Below are positions 51,108-59,964 of a stretch of DNA of 64,000 bases, piece by piece. Under the pieces are notes generated by a model that saw nothing but the letters and a program-made list of their open reading frames with translations, searched no databases and was not told where the DNA came from. Position numbers and translations under genes: made by a program. The stretch is from Spirosoma sp. SC4-14 (GTDB taxonomy: Bacteria; Bacteroidota; Bacteroidia; Cytophagales; Spirosomataceae), in contig NZ_CP147518.1 of the NCBI RefSeq assembly GCF_037201965.1, positions 4,891,001-4,955,000 of the forward strand, written 5' to 3'. Within the stretch, counting starts at the first letter, position 1, and each line of letters opens with the position of its first letter.

Positions 51108-53480
51108 ATGCTACGGAACTATCTTAAGATTGCCGGGCGAAACCTGATTCGGAACAAGACGTTTTCGGCTATTAATATGCTTGGGCTAGCCCTGGGCATG
51201 GCCAGTAGCCTGCTAATTGGACTATGGGTACAGGATGAGCTAAGCATTGGAACCCACTACCCCAAGGCAGCTCAGCTATACCGTGTGATGGAACACGAAA
51301 TGGCCGATGGGCGCATTGTGACCGATGAAGACACGCCGGGCATTCTAGCTGATGAACTCAAAAAACAATTTCCCGAAGTCGTTTACGCAGCCGCGTCCTC
51401 GGGCTGGGAAGAGCATGTGCTGACCGTAGGTAACAAGGTGGAACGGCAAACGGGGCGTTCCGTCGGAGCCGACTGGCTCCGCATGTACGGCATTCCGCTG
51501 GCGATGGGCTCACCGGAAACCGCCCTCACCTCGCCTAGCGGGATAGCGATCTCCCGCAAACTGGCTGGCATCTATTTTGGGACTCCTCAGCAATCCCTGG
51601 GCAAATCAATTCGGTTGGATAATCACACCGACTATCAGGTGACGGCCGTGTTCGAGAACCTGCCGTCTAATGCGCCTGACCAGTACGATTTCCTGCTTAA
51701 CTGGAGTGCCTATCTGAAACGCGAACCCTGGCTCAACGACTGGAGTAACGCCGGCCCCAGCACCCGGTTGCAACTCCGACCCGATGCTGACCCGGATAAG
51801 GTGAGTGCAAAACTGAAAACGTTTCTGAAAGGTCGCAACAAAGACATTGGCCCCAGCTTCAACATTGAGTTATTTCTGCAACCCGAAACCGAAGCTTACC
51901 TCTATTCCACCTTCAAAGACGGGCAACGCAACGGCGGGCGTATCGACTACGTGCGGCTGTTCATCCTTGTCGCTGGGTTTCTGTTGCTGATTGCCAGCAT
52001 CAATTTTATGAATTTAGCCACTGCCCGCTCCGTAAAACGAGCACGTGAGGTGGGCGTCAGGAAAGTGGTCGGGGCCGAACGGTCAGCGCTGATTGGGCAA
52101 TTCATGGGCGAGGCTTTGCTGCTGACTGCCCTCGCGCTGGGGTTGGCAGTAGCGTTGGTTGACTTGTTGCTGCCCGCCTTCAATCAACTAACCGGTAAGC
52201 AACTGAATTTACCCCTGGCTCAACCCTCGTTCTGGGCAGTGCTGCTGGGCCTGCTACTGGTAATGGGCAGTTTGGCGGGCAGTTACCCTGCCTTGTTTCT
52301 GTCGTCGCTGAATCCGGTGCAGGTGCTAAAAGGAAGCCTGCGATTTGGGGCAGGGGCGCAGTTGTTTCGGCGGGGGTTGGTGGTCTTTCAGTTTGTGTTG
52401 TCGATGCTGATGATTGTTGGCACGCTGGTTATCTACCGGCAACTTCAGTACATCCAGACGAAAAACCTGGGCTACGACCGCGAAAACCTGATTCAACTTT
52501 CCAGCAACAACAGCGCGTTAGGGGAAAAATACGAAACGTTTAAAGAGCGGTTGCTCAAGATGCCGGGCATCAAAGACGTTACGTTTTCGCAAACCAGTCC
52601 CTTAGGAAACGGCAATACAACGGAGGGAGTGAGTTGGATCGGCAAAGACCCGACACATACTATCTCGTTTCATAACTCGGCCATCGGCTACGACTTCGTT
52701 AAAACGATGGGCCTCCGCCTTCGGGGCGGTCGCGATTTCTCCGCAGCGTTTGGTACCGATTCAAGCAACTATCTCATTAACGAAGCAGCCGCCAGACGCA
52801 TTGGGTATAAAGACCCAATTGGCAAGCCACTCACCTTCTGGAACAAGCCCGGCACGATCGTCGGGGTACTGGAAGATTATCATTTCAACTCCCTGCACGT
52901 AGCCATCCGACCGATGGTTCTTCGGTTACAAAAAACGAATCACTACGGTCAGGTTCTGGTCCGCACTCAACTGGGTCAAACCAAACAAGCGTTGGCGAGT
53001 ATGGAACAATTGTGTCGGCAACTGGCCCCCAACACGCCGTTTACGTACTTGTTTGTGGATGCCGCCTACCAGCAGGTATACAAAAGCGAAACGATCGTTG
53101 GGACACTAGCTACCGTTTTCGCGGGTCTGGCTATCTTCATTGCCTGCTTAGGTCTGTTTGGACTGGCAGCGTTCACCGCCGAGCAACGCACCAAAGAAAT
53201 TGGCATTCGTAAAGTACTGGGGGCCAGCGTACCGAGCATCGTTGGGCTGCTCAGTAAAGATTTTCTCAGATTGGTGTTTATCGCCATCGTTATTAGCTCA
53301 CCGCTGGGGTGGTATGCCATGAATCGCTGGTTGCAGAACTTTGCCTATAAGGTGAACATTGATTGGTGGGTGTTCGTTGTAGCGGGTCTGCTGGCGGTGG
53401 GCATTGCCCTGCTGACGATTAGTTTCCAAAGCATCAAAACCGCCCTGATGAATCCAGTGAAGTCATTAAGAAGTGAATAG
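51108..53480 (+). CDS. FtsX/MacB-type ABC transporter permease, stand-alone
   Basis: This 790-residue protein has two repeats, each of a MacB_PCD periplasmic domain and an FtsX transmembrane domain, giving eight helices. The N-terminus reads MLRNYLKIAGRNLIRNKTFSAINMLGLALGMASSLL in pieces, followed by a periplasmic region with QLYRVME and WEEHVL. The FtsX domains show FMNLATARSVKRAREVGVRK and EQRTKEIGIRKVLGAS. It has no neighbouring ATP-binding gene, and permeases of this size occur in many copies in Spirosoma-type genomes. Mechanotransmission or lipoprotein-type export is possible; the ATPase partner must be encoded elsewhere. Confidence 0.88.
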   Translation: MLRNYLKIAGRNLIRNKTFSAINMLGLALGMASSLLIGLWVQDELSIGTHYPKAAQLYRVMEHEMADGRIVTDEDTPGILADELKKQFPEVVYAAASSGWEEHVLTVGNKVERQTGRSVGADWLRMYGIPLAMGSPETALTSPSGIAISRKLAGIYFGTPQQSLGKSIRLDNHTDYQVTAVFENLPSNAPDQYDFLLNWSAYLKREPWLNDWSNAGPSTRLQLRPDADPDKVSAKLKTFLKGRNKDIGPSFNIELFLQPETEAYLYSTFKDGQRNGGRIDYVRLFILVAGFLLLIASINFMNLATARSVKRAREVGVRKVVGAERSALIGQFMGEALLLTALALGLAVALVDLLLPAFNQLTGKQLNLPLAQPSFWAVLLGLLLVMGSLAGSYPALFLSSLNPVQVLKGSLRFGAGAQLFRRGLVVFQFVLSMLMIVGTLVIYRQLQYIQTKNLGYDRENLIQLSSNNSALGEKYETFKERLLKMPGIKDVTFSQTSPLGNGNTTEGVSWIGKDPTHTISFHNSAIGYDFVKTMGLRLRGGRDFSAAFGTDSSNYLINEAAARRIGYKDPIGKPLTFWNKPGTIVGVLEDYHFNSLHVAIRPMVLRLQKTNHYGQVLVRTQLGQTKQALASMEQLCRQLAPNTPFTYLFVDAAYQQVYKSETIVGTLATVFAGLAIFIACLGLFGLAAFTAEQRTKEIGIRKVLGASVPSIVGLLSKDFLRLVFIAIVISSPLGWYAMNRWLQNFAYKVNIDWWVFVVAGLLAVGIALLTISFQSIKTALMNPVKSLRSE

Positions 53481-53608
53481 CCTCACAAACCAGCGATTCT
53501 CATGAATCCCTCGTGGCTGTTGCATAACTCCGCTTTCTTGAGAGAACTTTGCAGACTGCGGGTATAAACGATGAATTATCCAGACCTCAGTGCCGTATTT
53601 TCCCAGAC

Positions 53609-54631
53609 CTACAATTCATTATTCTTCACAGCGGCTTCATCAGTCAGGCGTGTTAACACAGATTCGGACAAGGCGGTTTCGCTGGCCTTACCTACTGTTC
53701 GCTGGTCGCCAATGCCACCAGGCTCCGGGAGAAATGTATTGGCCCAGGCAAACGCGTCCGTAATAAGGCCAGGCACAAAGCCATGAATGACTGTGGCCAG
53801 TTTGGCAGGCAGCGTAAGTACCCGTTCGGCTTCACCCAGTCGGCAGGCATCAATAATTTCGCGCGCACAGTCGTCGGCGGCAATCGTTAACAGCGGAATC
53901 GAATCGCTGATTTTGAATACCGTGTATTCTTTCTCATTCTGGCCTTTAAAAAAGGCATTTCGTGGGCTTCCGGTTCGGATCAGGCCGGGACAGATGGTGG
54001 TCACGTAAATGTCGTCTTTTAGTAATTCGGCCCGTAGCCCTTCTGAATACCCCACAAACGCAAATTTACTAACCGAATAGGGAGCCAGATGCGGTACGGC
54101 CACTTTACCCCCAAATGACGTAACATTAACGATTCGGCCCGATTTTCGCGCCCGCATCTGCGGCAACACGGCATTGACCATAGTAAATGCCGACCAGAAA
54201 TTGCTTTCCATCGTCTCGCGAAAATCGCCTTCGGTCATGTGCTCCAGTGGCCCAACAATAATGGTTCCGGCATTATTGACCAGCACATCGACCGGACCAA
54301 GCACCTGTCCAACCGCTGCCACAAACTGTTCGGCCTGTAGTTTACTGGTAATGTCGCAGGCATACGTAAAAATATCGTGCCCTCTCATGCGCAAGTCTTG
54401 TCGGGCGCGTTCCAGTTCGTCCTCATCGCGGGCGCAGATAGCGACATGGGCACCCTCTTCGGCAAACGCACGTGCCAGCTCAAGACCTAAACCGCGCGAA
54501 CCACCCGTGATGATCACTGTTTTATCGTGAAAATCGATAGCTCGTCTTTTATTTGTCCATACTTTGGCAATGGCCACGGCACCTATCCCCGCCAGCGTCC
54601 ACCAAAGTCCGCTCCTATTCCATGCACTCAT
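53609..54631 (-). CDS. Membrane-anchored SDR family oxidoreductase
   Basis: This 340-residue protein has an N-terminal hydrophobic segment (WWTLAGIGAVAIAKVW, residues 10-25) that probably anchors it to the membrane, followed by a classical SDR domain. TGGSRGLG lies at 42-49, a NNAG near 120 and the catalytic YSVSK near 188. The stretch after it, SEGLRAELLKDDIYVTTICPGLIRT, is standard. A C-terminal extension of about 90 residues carries a second hydrophobic part. Substrate and cofactor preference are not clear. It is convergent with the FtsX gene. Confidence 0.85.
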   Translation of the reverse strand: MSAWNRSGLWWTLAGIGAVAIAKVWTNKRRAIDFHDKTVIITGGSRGLGLELARAFAEEGAHVAICARDEDELERARQDLRMRGHDIFTYACDITSKLQAEQFVAAVGQVLGPVDVLVNNAGTIIVGPLEHMTEGDFRETMESNFWSAFTMVNAVLPQMRARKSGRIVNVTSFGGKVAVPHLAPYSVSKFAFVGYSEGLRAELLKDDIYVTTICPGLIRTGSPRNAFFKGQNEKEYTVFKISDSIPLLTIAADDCAREIIDACRLGEAERVLTLPAKLATVIHGFVPGLITDAFAWANTFLPEPGGIGDQRTVGKASETALSESVLTRLTDEAAVKNNEL

Positions 54632-54811
54632 AGCTGTCTGTTGTTTGCATTTATCTCATTCAACTACCGGATTCAGTCGATTGTTGACGACTCTGAGCAA
54701 GCGGAATCAGAACAGATCGATGCCCCAAAAATTAACTTTCTGATAACCTTCCGGCAAAACGAGTAGTTACTCTACTAGTACAACAGACTATTTATTACAA
54801 ACTCAACGATC

Positions 54812-55375
54812 ATGGAAAAGCAACAAGCGCTACAGGGCAAAAAAGTAGCAGCCCTAATGACTGAAGGATTTGAACAGGTAGAAATGACCGATCCCCGGAA
54901 AGCATTGGAAGAGGCAGGCGCAACCGTTCATATCATTGCTCCTAAAGGCGGAAGTATAAAGGGGTGGGACGAAACCGACTGGGGCGATACATTTGATGTC
55001 GATCTGCCACTTGCGGGTGCAGATCCCTCTCAATATGATGCCTTATTGCTGCCTGGTGGCGTTATGAATCCCGATAAACTTAGAATGGAACCTAAAGCCA
55101 TTCAGTTTATCAAACATTTTTTTGAGCAACAGAAGCCTGTAGCCGCGATCTGCCATGCTCCCACAATGCTCATTGAAGCCGATGTGGTCGACGGACGAAA
55201 ACTAACCTCTTATCCATCGATACAGACAGATCTTAAAAATGCCGGTGCCAACTGGGTCGATCAGGAAGTTGTGGTCGATGGCAATCTGGTAACAAGCCGC
55301 AAACCCGACGATATTCCGGCGTTTAATCGGGAAGTGATCCAGCTAATCAACGAAGGCGTTAAACAGACGATATAG
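54812..55375 (+). CDS. DJ-1/PfpI family protein (YhbO-like)
   Basis: This 187-residue protein belongs to the DJ-1/PfpI superfamily, type 1 glutamine amidotransferase fold. The nucleophile elbow AAICHAPTML has Cys114 with His115, and Glu18 in TEGFEQVE matches the conserved acidic partner. The region GWDETDWGDTFDVD is the PfpI/YhbO-like one. Members are described as stress-induced proteases or deglycases, and the deglycase activity is debated. Upstream is a 180-bp gap shared with the divergent SDR gene. Confidence 0.88.
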   Translation: MEKQQALQGKKVAALMTEGFEQVEMTDPRKALEEAGATVHIIAPKGGSIKGWDETDWGDTFDVDLPLAGADPSQYDALLLPGGVMNPDKLRMEPKAIQFIKHFFEQQKPVAAICHAPTMLIEADVVDGRKLTSYPSIQTDLKNAGANWVDQEVVVDGNLVTSRKPDDIPAFNREVIQLINEGVKQTI

Positions 55376-55424
55376 TATATCTAAACAGCGGTTTGACGTA
55401 GTAAAGACTACACTCAACGGAGGC

Positions 55425-55478
55425 AAAAGCGTAATCGGGAACAGGGGTAAATTACCCATCTCCCAATTACGCTTTTTC
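55425..55478. terminator. Inverted repeat between convergent pfpI-like and truA genes
   Basis: An 11-bp stem AAAAGCGTAAT (55425-55435) with ATTACGCTTTT (55466-55476) encloses a second hairpin GGGTAA/TTACCC (55445-55457). Five T follow on the plus strand, and the right arm covers the truA stop. Confidence 0.65.
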
Positions 55479-56237
55479 TGCATTTCGTTGGCTAAGTACC
55501 TCAGCCGGGTACCCCACTTCTACCAGATAGAGTCCATTAGCGGGCGCAGATCGTCCGGCCTGAGTGCGGTCTTTAGCACCAATTATCTCATCGAAGCGAG
55601 TTAGCAACATTCGTTTCTGCCCCACCTCAAGCATGGTTCCCACAATGGTCCGTACCATACCCCATAAAAACCGATTGGCCTTGATGTGAAACGTCAGCCG
55701 ATCGGGCTGGCTGCGCTCCCAATAGGCAAAATCGAGTCGGCAATGAAAATGATTTACATCGGCTCGTGCTTTGCTAAAACTCTTAAAATCGCTGTATTGC
55801 AGTAGAATCTGACAGGCCTCATTCATAAGCTGCATATCCAGCTCGGGGCGAAAATGATAGGTTAATCCCGACTGAAATACATCTTTATGCCGGGTAATGT
55901 GGTACTGATAATAGCGCGACACGGCCGAAAAGCGAGCATGATCGGTTGGTCGTACGGGAAAGATTCGATGAATGGCAATATCTTCGGGCAGAATGCAATT
56001 GATGGAATAGAGCAATGCATCGGTAAACAAAACAGGCGTATTGAGGTCAACATGTGCAAACTGCTGGCTGGCATGAACGCCCGCATCAGTTCGGCCACTA
56101 CCAACCACAAAAACAGGCTGCTGAAGTCGGCGGGTAAGGGCTGCTTCCAGTGTACGCTGTACGCTTGTTTCTTTAGCCTGTGGCTGCCACCCCCGATAGG
56201 CCGTTCCCCGATACGACAATTCAATAAAATAACGCAT
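55467..56237 (-). CDS. truA: tRNA pseudouridine synthase A
   Basis: This 256-residue enzyme converts uridines 38-40 of the tRNA anticodon stem to pseudouridine. It starts MRYFIELSYRGTAYRGWQPQ, the normal TruA opening; an ATG 10 codons upstream is less likely. The catalytic Asp51 lies in GSGRTDAGVHA. The sequence SRYYQYHITR, the zone FKSFSKARADVNHF and NRFLWGMVRTIVGTML complete the signature. Length is typical. It is downstream of the DUF6600 gene and separated from it by a hairpin. Confidence 0.95.
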   Translation of the reverse strand: MRYFIELSYRGTAYRGWQPQAKETSVQRTLEAALTRRLQQPVFVVGSGRTDAGVHASQQFAHVDLNTPVLFTDALLYSINCILPEDIAIHRIFPVRPTDHARFSAVSRYYQYHITRHKDVFQSGLTYHFRPELDMQLMNEACQILLQYSDFKSFSKARADVNHFHCRLDFAYWERSQPDRLTFHIKANRFLWGMVRTIVGTMLEVGQKRMLLTRFDEIIGAKDRTQAGRSAPANGLYLVEVGYPAEVLSQRNAEKA

Positions 56238-56273
56238 ACCAGGCAAAAGTACAACCGAACGGTTCAAAGCAAA

Positions 56274-56304
56274 GAAGTCGCCCGTCGATCTGACGGGCGA
56301 CTTC
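56274..56304 (-). terminator. Hairpin between the DUF6600 gene and truA
   Basis: Perfect 13-bp arms (56274-56286 and 56292-56304) with a 5-nt loop. On the minus strand a short T run (56273-56271) follows. It probably ends the DUF6600 transcript. Confidence 0.6.
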
Positions 56305-56324
56305 TGCCTTCATATACCGGATAC

Positions 56325-57647
56325 TTAACGAGGACCGCGTCCGCCTTCGTGCCCAACGTGGCCAGGTCGCCCCGGTTCGCTACGTTGCTGAAATTGGCCC
56401 CCTCTATTTTCTGATGGGCGCTGAAACTCTGCATTTCCCCGAGCATTTGGAGCAGATGGAATAGCGCCAGGTGCCTGATGACTGGGCTGTTCGAATGAAC
56501 GACCTGGCCGTTGCGGAATACTCTGCGGTGCATTGTTTCCTGGTTGTGTCATCTGATACGATCCACGACCCGCCCCCGAACGGTCGGGCTGGCCCGGAAA
56601 CGAATTAGGGGTTGGAGCCGGACTAGCCGGGTTGGAATAGGCACCATGCTGGTTCGATGGGAACCGATCGTTCATGGTTCCCCGATTGTTTGGCACCGAA
56701 TTACGATTGTTGTCCCAGTTCGGATTGCCCATATAGCCCCCCCGGCTAGCATTGTCAGGGTTCGGATTATAACTTCCCCGGCCCGATGAGTTGCCATCGT
56801 AGTACGATCCACGACCCGATGGATTAGTAGTACCGTTGTCGGGACGGCCATTGTTATTATAGCGACCGTTATTGTTGTAACGATCATTTCGGCCATAATC
56901 CGGACGATTGGACGGGCCATGATCGGGTCGGTAAAAAGCAACGGAGCCATTACCTACCACCGAACGTCCGGGTCGATCCATATGATCGATTCGATAGACC
57001 GGAACGCTGTGACGAGTTACGCGCTCGATATCACCCCGTGGCGGGCCATAGGCATACGCCCGGTTATTGGTGCGATAGTAGTTGTTGATATATGTTGTAT
57101 TCTGATAGATATTCACCACATTGGGCCGAGGCACATAGTAGCTATATACGCGCGGGCTGGTGATATAAATCTGCGGAACAAAGGTCCAGAAAGGAGCCGG
57201 AATATTTATGTTAACGCTAATGTTCATTCCCGGTCCAAGCGGTGCCCAGCCATAATAGCCACCACCCGAGCGCCACGCCACCCAGGCAGGTCCCCAGTCA
57301 GTTCCTGGCACCCAAAGCCAGCCACCATAAGCAGAATCGAAAATCCAGCGTCCGTAGTGGAAAGGTGCCCAGCCCCACGGATAATCCGAGACCCAGGTAT
57401 TTCCATACTCAGTCACAACCCAGTGGCCCGCAGTGCCATATGGCTGAAAATCAGGACCTATATTAGGAGCCCATACATTTCCATACCCAGGATACTGCAT
57501 CCACTGCCCATACGGTGCCAGTTCGTTATAGAACATATCCACCGACACCGTAACTCCCGGCTGTGCCACCGTCTGCGGAACCAGAAATGGGCTGGCAGAC
57601 AGCACGGCAATGAGGCCAAGTAGTTTTATTGATTTCAGGATAGTCAT
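56325..57647 (-). CDS. Secreted DUF6600 protein with RGSY repeats
   Basis: This 440-residue protein has a signal peptide (ending around VPQTVAQ) and an N-terminal DUF6600 domain with aromatic repeats such as YGQWMQYPGYGNVWAPN, GHWVVTEYGNTWVSDYPWGWAPFHYGRW and VPGTDWGPAWVAWR. That Trp/Tyr/Pro-rich domain ends near residue 190. The second half is low-complexity, rich in Asn, Gly, Pro and Arg, with RGSY at 279-282, 290-293 and 361-364 and the terminal GGRGPR. Both features recur in the lipoprotein at 14946-16214. I start it at the ATG at 57647, immediately before the signal peptide. The function is unknown; a cell-surface role is likely. Confidence 0.8.
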   Translation of the reverse strand: MTILKSIKLLGLIAVLSASPFLVPQTVAQPGVTVSVDMFYNELAPYGQWMQYPGYGNVWAPNIGPDFQPYGTAGHWVVTEYGNTWVSDYPWGWAPFHYGRWIFDSAYGGWLWVPGTDWGPAWVAWRSGGGYYGWAPLGPGMNISVNINIPAPFWTFVPQIYITSPRVYSYYVPRPNVVNIYQNTTYINNYYRTNNRAYAYGPPRGDIERVTRHSVPVYRIDHMDRPGRSVVGNGSVAFYRPDHGPSNRPDYGRNDRYNNNGRYNNNGRPDNGTTNPSGRGSYYDGNSSGRGSYNPNPDNASRGGYMGNPNWDNNRNSVPNNRGTMNDRFPSNQHGAYSNPASPAPTPNSFPGQPDRSGAGRGSYQMTQPGNNAPQSIPQRPGRSFEQPSHQAPGAIPSAPNARGNAEFQRPSENRGGQFQQRSEPGRPGHVGHEGGRGPR

Positions 57648-57747
57648 AGCTTCAAACAGTTGTACAACGCATTCATACATGCGTCATCAGTTAGATTATG
57701 GAAGCGGCCAAACGTTTAATCTCATACTAAAAAAATACCACTTCCTA

Positions 57748-58200
57748 TTACGATGTAAGCCGTTTCAGCACGGCCCCAGCCACCAGACCGCCCAACACAT
57801 ACCAACCGACCGTCATAATAGCAGTAGCAGTAGTTCGTTTCGTTGATGCTTCGCCCAAACCCAGCGGCCCCGGCAGGGTGACAGCGCCAATACCAGCCAG
57901 CGCCCCCAGGGCAATTCCGGTCCGTAATGGTTGGTTAGGATTTAGGCCAACCAACCCATAAAACAGGCCGTTCGATAGCACATCGCCCAGAATAGCCATT
58001 TTATAAAGTTTTTCTTTCGAAGGCGGCTGTTTATCAACCACCTCAAAACCGTGGGCAACACTGCGCATTCCAAGCAAATCGGCGCGAGGAGCATTCGGCA
58101 CAATCTGCCGGGCCGTCTCGTGAAGCACGTTTAGGGCAATGGCACCAGCCAGGCCACTGCCCAGCGATTGAGGAATAACTGGATTGATCGAGATGGACAT
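57748..58200 (-). CDS. Small hydrophobic membrane protein, unknown
   Basis: This 150-residue protein is rich in Gly, Ala and Leu, with three to four hydrophobic segments: LGSGLAGAIALNVLHETA, GDVLSNGLFYGLVGL, GIALGALAGIGAVTLPGPLGLG and TVGWYVLGGLVAGAVL. The polar stretch APRADLLGMRSVAHGFEVVDKQPPSKEKLYKMA in pieces suggests a cytoplasmic loop. I recognise no family. The ATG at 58200 was chosen, since the preceding 15 residues of the longer frame are basic and unconserved in appearance. It is divergent from the TetR gene. Confidence 0.6.
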   Translation of the reverse strand: MSISINPVIPQSLGSGLAGAIALNVLHETARQIVPNAPRADLLGMRSVAHGFEVVDKQPPSKEKLYKMAILGDVLSNGLFYGLVGLNPNQPLRTGIALGALAGIGAVTLPGPLGLGEASTKRTTATAIMTVGWYVLGGLVAGAVLKRLTS

Positions 58201-58357
58201 AGTTTTGAGTAACCGTAATCGTTTCTGTCGAAAAGAGCCAGACACACTGGCCCAATTGATCCATTCAACACCTTAGCCGCCAAGTTGTTTAGATTCCTAA
58301 GCCGCCCGGATTTCTCTTTTTCAGAAGCAACATGAACTTTAGTGGTGCTATAAAAGT

Positions 58358-58369
58358 TAACACTGTTAT
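58358..58369. promoter_or_regulatory. Candidate TetR operator, copy 1
   Basis: TAACA-C-TGTTA is an 11-bp perfect palindrome with an odd centre, followed by T. It lies 17 bp before the TetR ATG. The same 12-mer recurs at 59005-59016 upstream of the pirin gene. Confidence 0.5.
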
Positions 58370-58385
58370 AAAAGAAAACACCCAT

Positions 58386-58988
58386 ATGGGAATTACCGAA
58401 CGTAGACAGCGGCAAAAGGAAGAAGTTCGTAGTAATATTCTTCATTCGGCCTGGCAAATTGTTGAGCAGGAAGGCTGGCAGGCACTTTCGATCCGAAAGA
58501 TTGCTGATGCTATCGAATATAGCATTCCGGTAATTTACAGCCATTTTGCCAGTAAAGACGCCATTCTGCTGGAGTTTATCAAAGAGGGCTTTCATCGGTT
58601 AAGCCAGCAGTTAGGCCAGGCTAACCGTAAGCATACTGATCCTTACCAACAGCTAGAAGCAATGGCCCAGGCTTACTGGGATTTTGCCTTTACCAGCAAA
58701 GAATATTATCAGGTGATGTTTGGCCTAGGTATTCCTGCCTGCGAGATGGTTAATCAGGTCGAAGAGATGCAGACGTTTAGTAATACGATTCTGGAATCAC
58801 TCAAACAAGCCATTGCAATCAGCAGCCAGCCCCAAACCGACCACTGGCTGAAGTTTCATACCTATTGGTCGATTCTGCATGGTCTTGTTTCCATTCAGCT
58901 CATCGACAACCATGAACGGCATAATTTAACCAGACAGATGATACTTCAGGATGCCATTGCTGGCTTTATTTATGCCTTGAAAGGTTAA
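58386..58988 (+). CDS. TetR/AcrR family transcriptional regulator
   Basis: This 200-residue regulator has an N-terminal TetR helix-turn-helix (residues 10-55): ILHSAWQIVEQEGWQALSIRKIADAIEYSIPVIYSHFASKDAILLEF in pieces typical of the family. The C-terminal ligand domain (from about 70) contains LEAMAQAYWDFAFTSKEYYQVMFG, close to the WHG-type TetR domain. The ATG at 58386 was chosen because the helix-turn-helix follows at the normal distance. It is followed after 67 bp by a pirin gene, and the palindrome TAACACTGTTA occurs before both. The effector may be an oxidised or electrophilic compound, given the downstream enzymes, but this is inference. Confidence 0.9.
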   Translation: MGITERRQRQKEEVRSNILHSAWQIVEQEGWQALSIRKIADAIEYSIPVIYSHFASKDAILLEFIKEGFHRLSQQLGQANRKHTDPYQQLEAMAQAYWDFAFTSKEYYQVMFGLGIPACEMVNQVEEMQTFSNTILESLKQAIAISSQPQTDHWLKFHTYWSILHGLVSIQLIDNHERHNLTRQMILQDAIAGFIYALKG

Positions 58989-58992
58989 TTTT

Positions 58993-59021
58993 TTGCCTGA
59001 TACCTAACACTGTTATTTTTT
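58993..59021 (+). promoter_or_regulatory. Promoter of the pirin gene overlapping operator copy 2
   Basis: TTG at 58993-58995 and TATTTTTT at 59014-59021 are 18 nt apart. The palindrome TAACACTGTTA (59005-59015) lies between them and overlaps the -7 box, so a bound repressor would block the promoter. Confidence 0.45.
59005..59016. promoter_or_regulatory. Candidate TetR operator, copy 2
   Basis: This is the identical 12-mer to the one at 58358-58369, again a palindrome of TAACA and TGTTA arms with a single central C. It lies 40 bp before the pirin ATG, inside its predicted promoter. Confidence 0.5.
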
Positions 59022-59055
59022 ATATCATCGATATTCATCAACGTTCAATAGCCCT

Positions 59056-59907
59056 ATGCTAACCGTCAAAAAAAACCATTCAGCCGAATATGCTCCCATC
59101 GCAGATCTAACCACCTATCGAGCCTTGTCAACACGATCGATTAGCTACCTTGATCCATTTCTTTTTCTAAATCACCACGGCCCGCAGATCTATCCTTCAG
59201 CAAATCGAGGTTTACCATTCGGGCCGCATCCGCACCGTGGCATGGAAACAGTCACGTTTATTCTCGAAGGCGACATTGCACATAAAGACAGCAGTGGTCA
59301 CGAAAGTGTTATTAATGCTGGGGGCGTTCAGTGGATGACGGCCGGTCGTGGACTAATTCATGCCGAGGTTTCATCGGCGCATTTTTTGCAGGAAGGAGGC
59401 AAACTGGAGATCCTGCAACTCTGGCTCAACCTTCCCGCCCGCCTAAAAATGACGGCTCCTTTTTATAAGGGATTGCAGAAAGATGCTATTCCGAGCTTAG
59501 CGCTGGACAATGGCCTGGTAACCGTAAACCTGATTGCTGGTGACTGGGATGGTCACAAAGCCGCTTTTGAATCACTCGCTGGAATTCACCTGAATACTAT
59601 TTATTTCCGGCCAGGTGGCACACTTACCCTAAACATCCCAACCGATCAGAACATTTTCTTTTACGTAATCAAAGGATCTTTACGGGCTAATGGAACCACT
59701 GTAAAAGCCCTGAATTTAGCCGAATTCAATCACGCTGGCGAAACGCTGACAATTACGTCCGACGAAGACAGCATACTTCTGTTTGGCCATGCCAAACCGT
59801 TCAACGAGCCAGTTGTTGCGCAGGGACCGTTTGTGATGAACACTCAACAGGAAATTATGGAAGCCTACGACGACTACCGCAAGGGTAAATTCGGCACATG
59901 GCAATAA
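59056..59907 (+). CDS. Pirin family protein
   Basis: This 283-residue bicupin carries the pirin metal site in its N-terminal cupin: His58 and His60 in GPHPHRGME, and His102 with Glu104 in GLIHAEVSS. The remaining features, FLFLNHHGPQ and GGVQWMTAGRGLIHAE, are standard. The C-terminal cupin has FFYVIKGSLRANG and a final QEIMEAYDDYRKGKFG. Bacterial pirins include quercetin 2,3-dioxygenases and regulators of metabolism. It is probably co-regulated with the upstream TetR gene. The two reductase genes downstream suggest a response to quinones or flavonoids. Confidence 0.9.
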   Translation: MLTVKKNHSAEYAPIADLTTYRALSTRSISYLDPFLFLNHHGPQIYPSANRGLPFGPHPHRGMETVTFILEGDIAHKDSSGHESVINAGGVQWMTAGRGLIHAEVSSAHFLQEGGKLEILQLWLNLPARLKMTAPFYKGLQKDAIPSLALDNGLVTVNLIAGDWDGHKAAFESLAGIHLNTIYFRPGGTLTLNIPTDQNIFFYVIKGSLRANGTTVKALNLAEFNHAGETLTITSDEDSILLFGHAKPFNEPVVAQGPFVMNTQQEIMEAYDDYRKGKFGTWQ

Positions 59908-59964
59908 ATTTCAGACAACTGACTAATGACAACTAATCAGTGACCAATTTTCAAGTTAACCCCT

